Assembly: GCF_002102265.1 (NCBI RefSeq)
Contig: NZ_LQPG01000033.1
Location: 1-64,000, forward strand
Direction of reading: 5' to 3'
Source of the DNA: Mycolicibacter longobardus
GTDB taxonomy: Bacteria; Actinomycetota; Actinomycetes; Mycobacteriales; Mycobacteriaceae
Length of the DNA stretch: 64,000 nucleotides
The stretch's first letter is position 1, and every line of letters begins with the position of its first letter. The position numbers were made by a program, and so were the translations under genes. Under the pieces are notes generated by a model. It searched no databases, had not been told where the DNA came from, and saw only the letters and a program-made list of their open reading frames with translations. This document shows, one piece after another, positions 62,543-64,000 of this stretch.

Positions 62543-64000
62543 CTACCCCTCTGCGGCCACCAATGACCGCAGCTGCACGTCGGGGTTGTCGCGTTGGAAA
62601 CCCTGCAGCCGCCAGCTGTTCGAGAACAAGGCCAGCTGCACGCCGTCGGTGCGGGTCATGACTTCCGCCAGCGCCTGCTTGCCGACGAAGTCGGCGTCTT
62701 GGGGATCCACAATCCGCGCGACCTGGTAGGGCAGCGGTTCCAGCGAGATCGGTGCGCCCATCTCTCCGGCCATCCGATGTGCAGCCACCTCGAATTGCAT
62801 CGGGCCGACCGCGGCGAGCACTGGCGCCTGCTCACCGCGGCGATCGGAGACCAGCACCTGCACGACGCCCTCCTGGTCCAACTGCTCGATGCCGCGGCGG
62901 AACTGCTTGTGCTTGCTGGGATCGACGTTGCGCGCCACGGAGAAATGTTCGGGCGAGAAGCTCGGTATCGGCGGGTACTGCACGGGCGCATCGCAATACA
63001 GCGTGTCACCCGGGCGCAGGCTGGCGGCGTTGGCCAGCCCGATCACGTCGCCGGGCCAGGCGCTCTCCAGAGTGGAACGCTGTTGGCCGAACACCGACTG
63101 GGCGTACTTGGTGACAAAGGGCTTGCCGGTGGCGGCGTGGGTGAGGACGTCACCGCGTACGAAGGTTCCCGAGTACACCCGCGCGTAGGCGATGCGATCG
63201 CGATGGGCGGAGTCCATGCCGGCCTGCACCTTGAAGACGAAGGCGCTGAACGGCGCGTCGGTAGCGCGCCGGGTTCCGTCGACGTCGAGCGCTCCGCTGG
63301 GCGGCGGCGCCAACTCGGTGAGCACGTCGAGGAGCTGATTCACCCCGAAGTTCAATGCCGCCGACGTGAACAGGACCGGTGTTGCCGTGCAGTCGAGGAA
63401 CGCCTCGCGGTCGAAGTCGGATCCGTCGGCGGTCAGCAGCTCGGACTCTTCGACCGCGGTATCCCAATCCTCGCCGGCCGCGCTGTGCGCGTCGGCTGCG
63501 GCGATGTGCTCCTCGGGTGCCGCGGTGGCGCCACCGGCGGTGCGGGTGAACCGGATGAAGTGTCCGGACCGGCGGTCGAGCACCCCTTTGAAGTCTCCGG
63601 CGATGCCGACCGGCCAGGTCAGCGGCGTGGGGCGCAGGCCGATCCGGGCTTGGATCTCGTCCATCAACTCCAGGGCGTGCCGACCGGGGCGGTCCCACTT
63701 GTTGATCACGGTGATGATCGGGATCCGACGGTGACGGCATACCTGAAACAGCTTGAGGGTTTGCGGCTCAAGACCTTTCGCGGCGTCGATGAGCATGACC
63801 GCGGAGTCGACCGCGGTCAGCACCCGGTAGGTGTCTTCGGAGAAGTCGGCATGGCCCGGGGTGTCGAGCAGGTTGATGACGCAGTCCTGCCCTTTGGGGG
63901 TCCGGTACGGGAACTGCAGGGCGGTCGACGTGATGGAGATGCCCCGGGCCTTCTCCATCTCCATCCAGTCCGACACGGTGGCACGACGACCGGATTTGCC
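62543..64000 (-). CDS. prfC: Peptide chain release factor 3 (partial, 5' end outside window)
   Basis: RF3 is the GTPase that releases RF1/RF2 from the ribosome after termination. The visible part includes switch I ([20 protein letters not shown]), G3 [16 protein letters not shown] and G4 NKWDR. The complete C-terminal domain follows with [17 protein letters not shown]. The reading frame continues to the window edge ([14 protein letters not shown]), so the first P-loop lies outside. I recall no prfC near recD in H37Rv. Confidence 0.93.
   Translation of the reverse strand, partial: GKSGRRATVSDWMEMEKARGISITSTALQFPYRTPKGQDCVINLLDTPGHADFSEDTYRVLTAVDSAVMLIDAAKGLEPQTLKLFQVCRHRRIPIITVINKWDRPGRHALELMDEIQARIGLRPTPLTWPVGIAGDFKGVLDRRSGHFIRFTRTAGGATAAPEEHIAAADAHSAAGEDWDTAVEESELLTADGSDFDREAFLDCTATPVLFTSAALNFGVNQLLDVLTELAPPPSGALDVDGTRRATDAPFSAFVFKVQAGMDSAHRDRIAYARVYSGTFVRGDVLTHAATGKPFVTKYAQSVFGQQRSTLESAWPGDVIGLANAASLRPGDTLYCDAPVQYPPIPSFSPEHFSVARNVDPSKHKQFRRGIEQLDQEGVVQVLVSDRRGEQAPVLAAVGPMQFEVAAHRMAGEMGAPISLEPLPYQVARIVDPQDADFVGKQALAEVMTRTDGVQLALFSNSWRLQGFQRDNPDVQLRSLVAAEG

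Overview
The window is a chromosomal segment from a mycobacterium (family Mycobacteriaceae). It is GC-rich, and most proteins correspond in order to the Mycobacterium tuberculosis H37Rv region Rv0629c-Rv0688, read here in reverse orientation. It is not M. tuberculosis: several H37Rv genes are missing and about a dozen non-syntenic genes are present. Rv numbers and H37Rv gene order are quoted from memory, not from a search. I cannot name the species.

Layout. 0.1-3.9 kb: a ferredoxin reductase, a SAM methyltransferase, a mycofactocin-type SDR with a KstR-like operator, and a SHOCT membrane protein. 4.1-9.3 kb: the str operon rpsL-rpsG-fusA-tuf (minus strand) and its upstream TetR gene. 9.4-14.4 kb: two DUF3060 envelope proteins (plus) and the fadE8-echA4-paaX-like-echA5 acyl-CoA operon (minus). 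The mmpS5-mmpL5-mmpR5 block expected between them is absent. 14.4-17.6 kb: a RelJK/YefM-YoeB toxin-antitoxin pair, endonuclease IV, a tandem repeat and a GCS2-type ligase. 17.7-25.3 kb: rpoB-rpoC. 25.6-28.3 kb: mkl/mceG and rplJ-rplL. 28.3-34.8 kb: a DUF1772/HxlR divergent pair, a ROK kinase, a GH38 alpha-mannosidase and a DinB protein. 34.8-39.1 kb: an ABC1 kinase, LipG, and two mycolic acid methyltransferases. 39.2-43.9 kb: rplA, rplK, nusG, secE, tRNA-Trp, hadC-hadB-hadA, rpmG, tRNA-Met and tRNA-Thr (minus). 44.1-45.7 kb: glyoxalase II and an Rv0633c-like protein. 45.7-52.6 kb: an accessory stretch where H37Rv has only echA3, holding patatin, cyanase, SRPBCC, a RES/MbcT-like toxin-antitoxin pair, a phosphofructokinase-alcohol dehydrogenase operon, and an Mpt53-CcdA disulfide pair. 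52.7-61.0 kb: recC-recB-recD. 61.0-64.0 kb: a VapC toxin with a VapB remnant, a NYN-LOTUS protein and prfC (cut by the window end).

Functionally the core is translation and transcription (ribosomal proteins, EF-G, EF-Tu, RNA polymerase, NusG, RF3) interleaved with mycolic acid synthesis (HadABC, MmaA-like enzymes), lipid transport energy supply (MceG) and recombination (RecBCD). Accessory genes sit in the gaps between conserved operons, and short hairpin-forming repeats sit at several of these joints.

The points most worth following up are: a natural serine at HadA residue 61, the loss of the mmpL5 efflux locus with a REP-like repeat at the join, a VapC whose antitoxin has lost its front end behind recD, a RES-type toxin-antitoxin operon with a direct-repeat operator and an apparently leaderless start, and a phosphofructokinase with mixed ATP/PPi signature residues.
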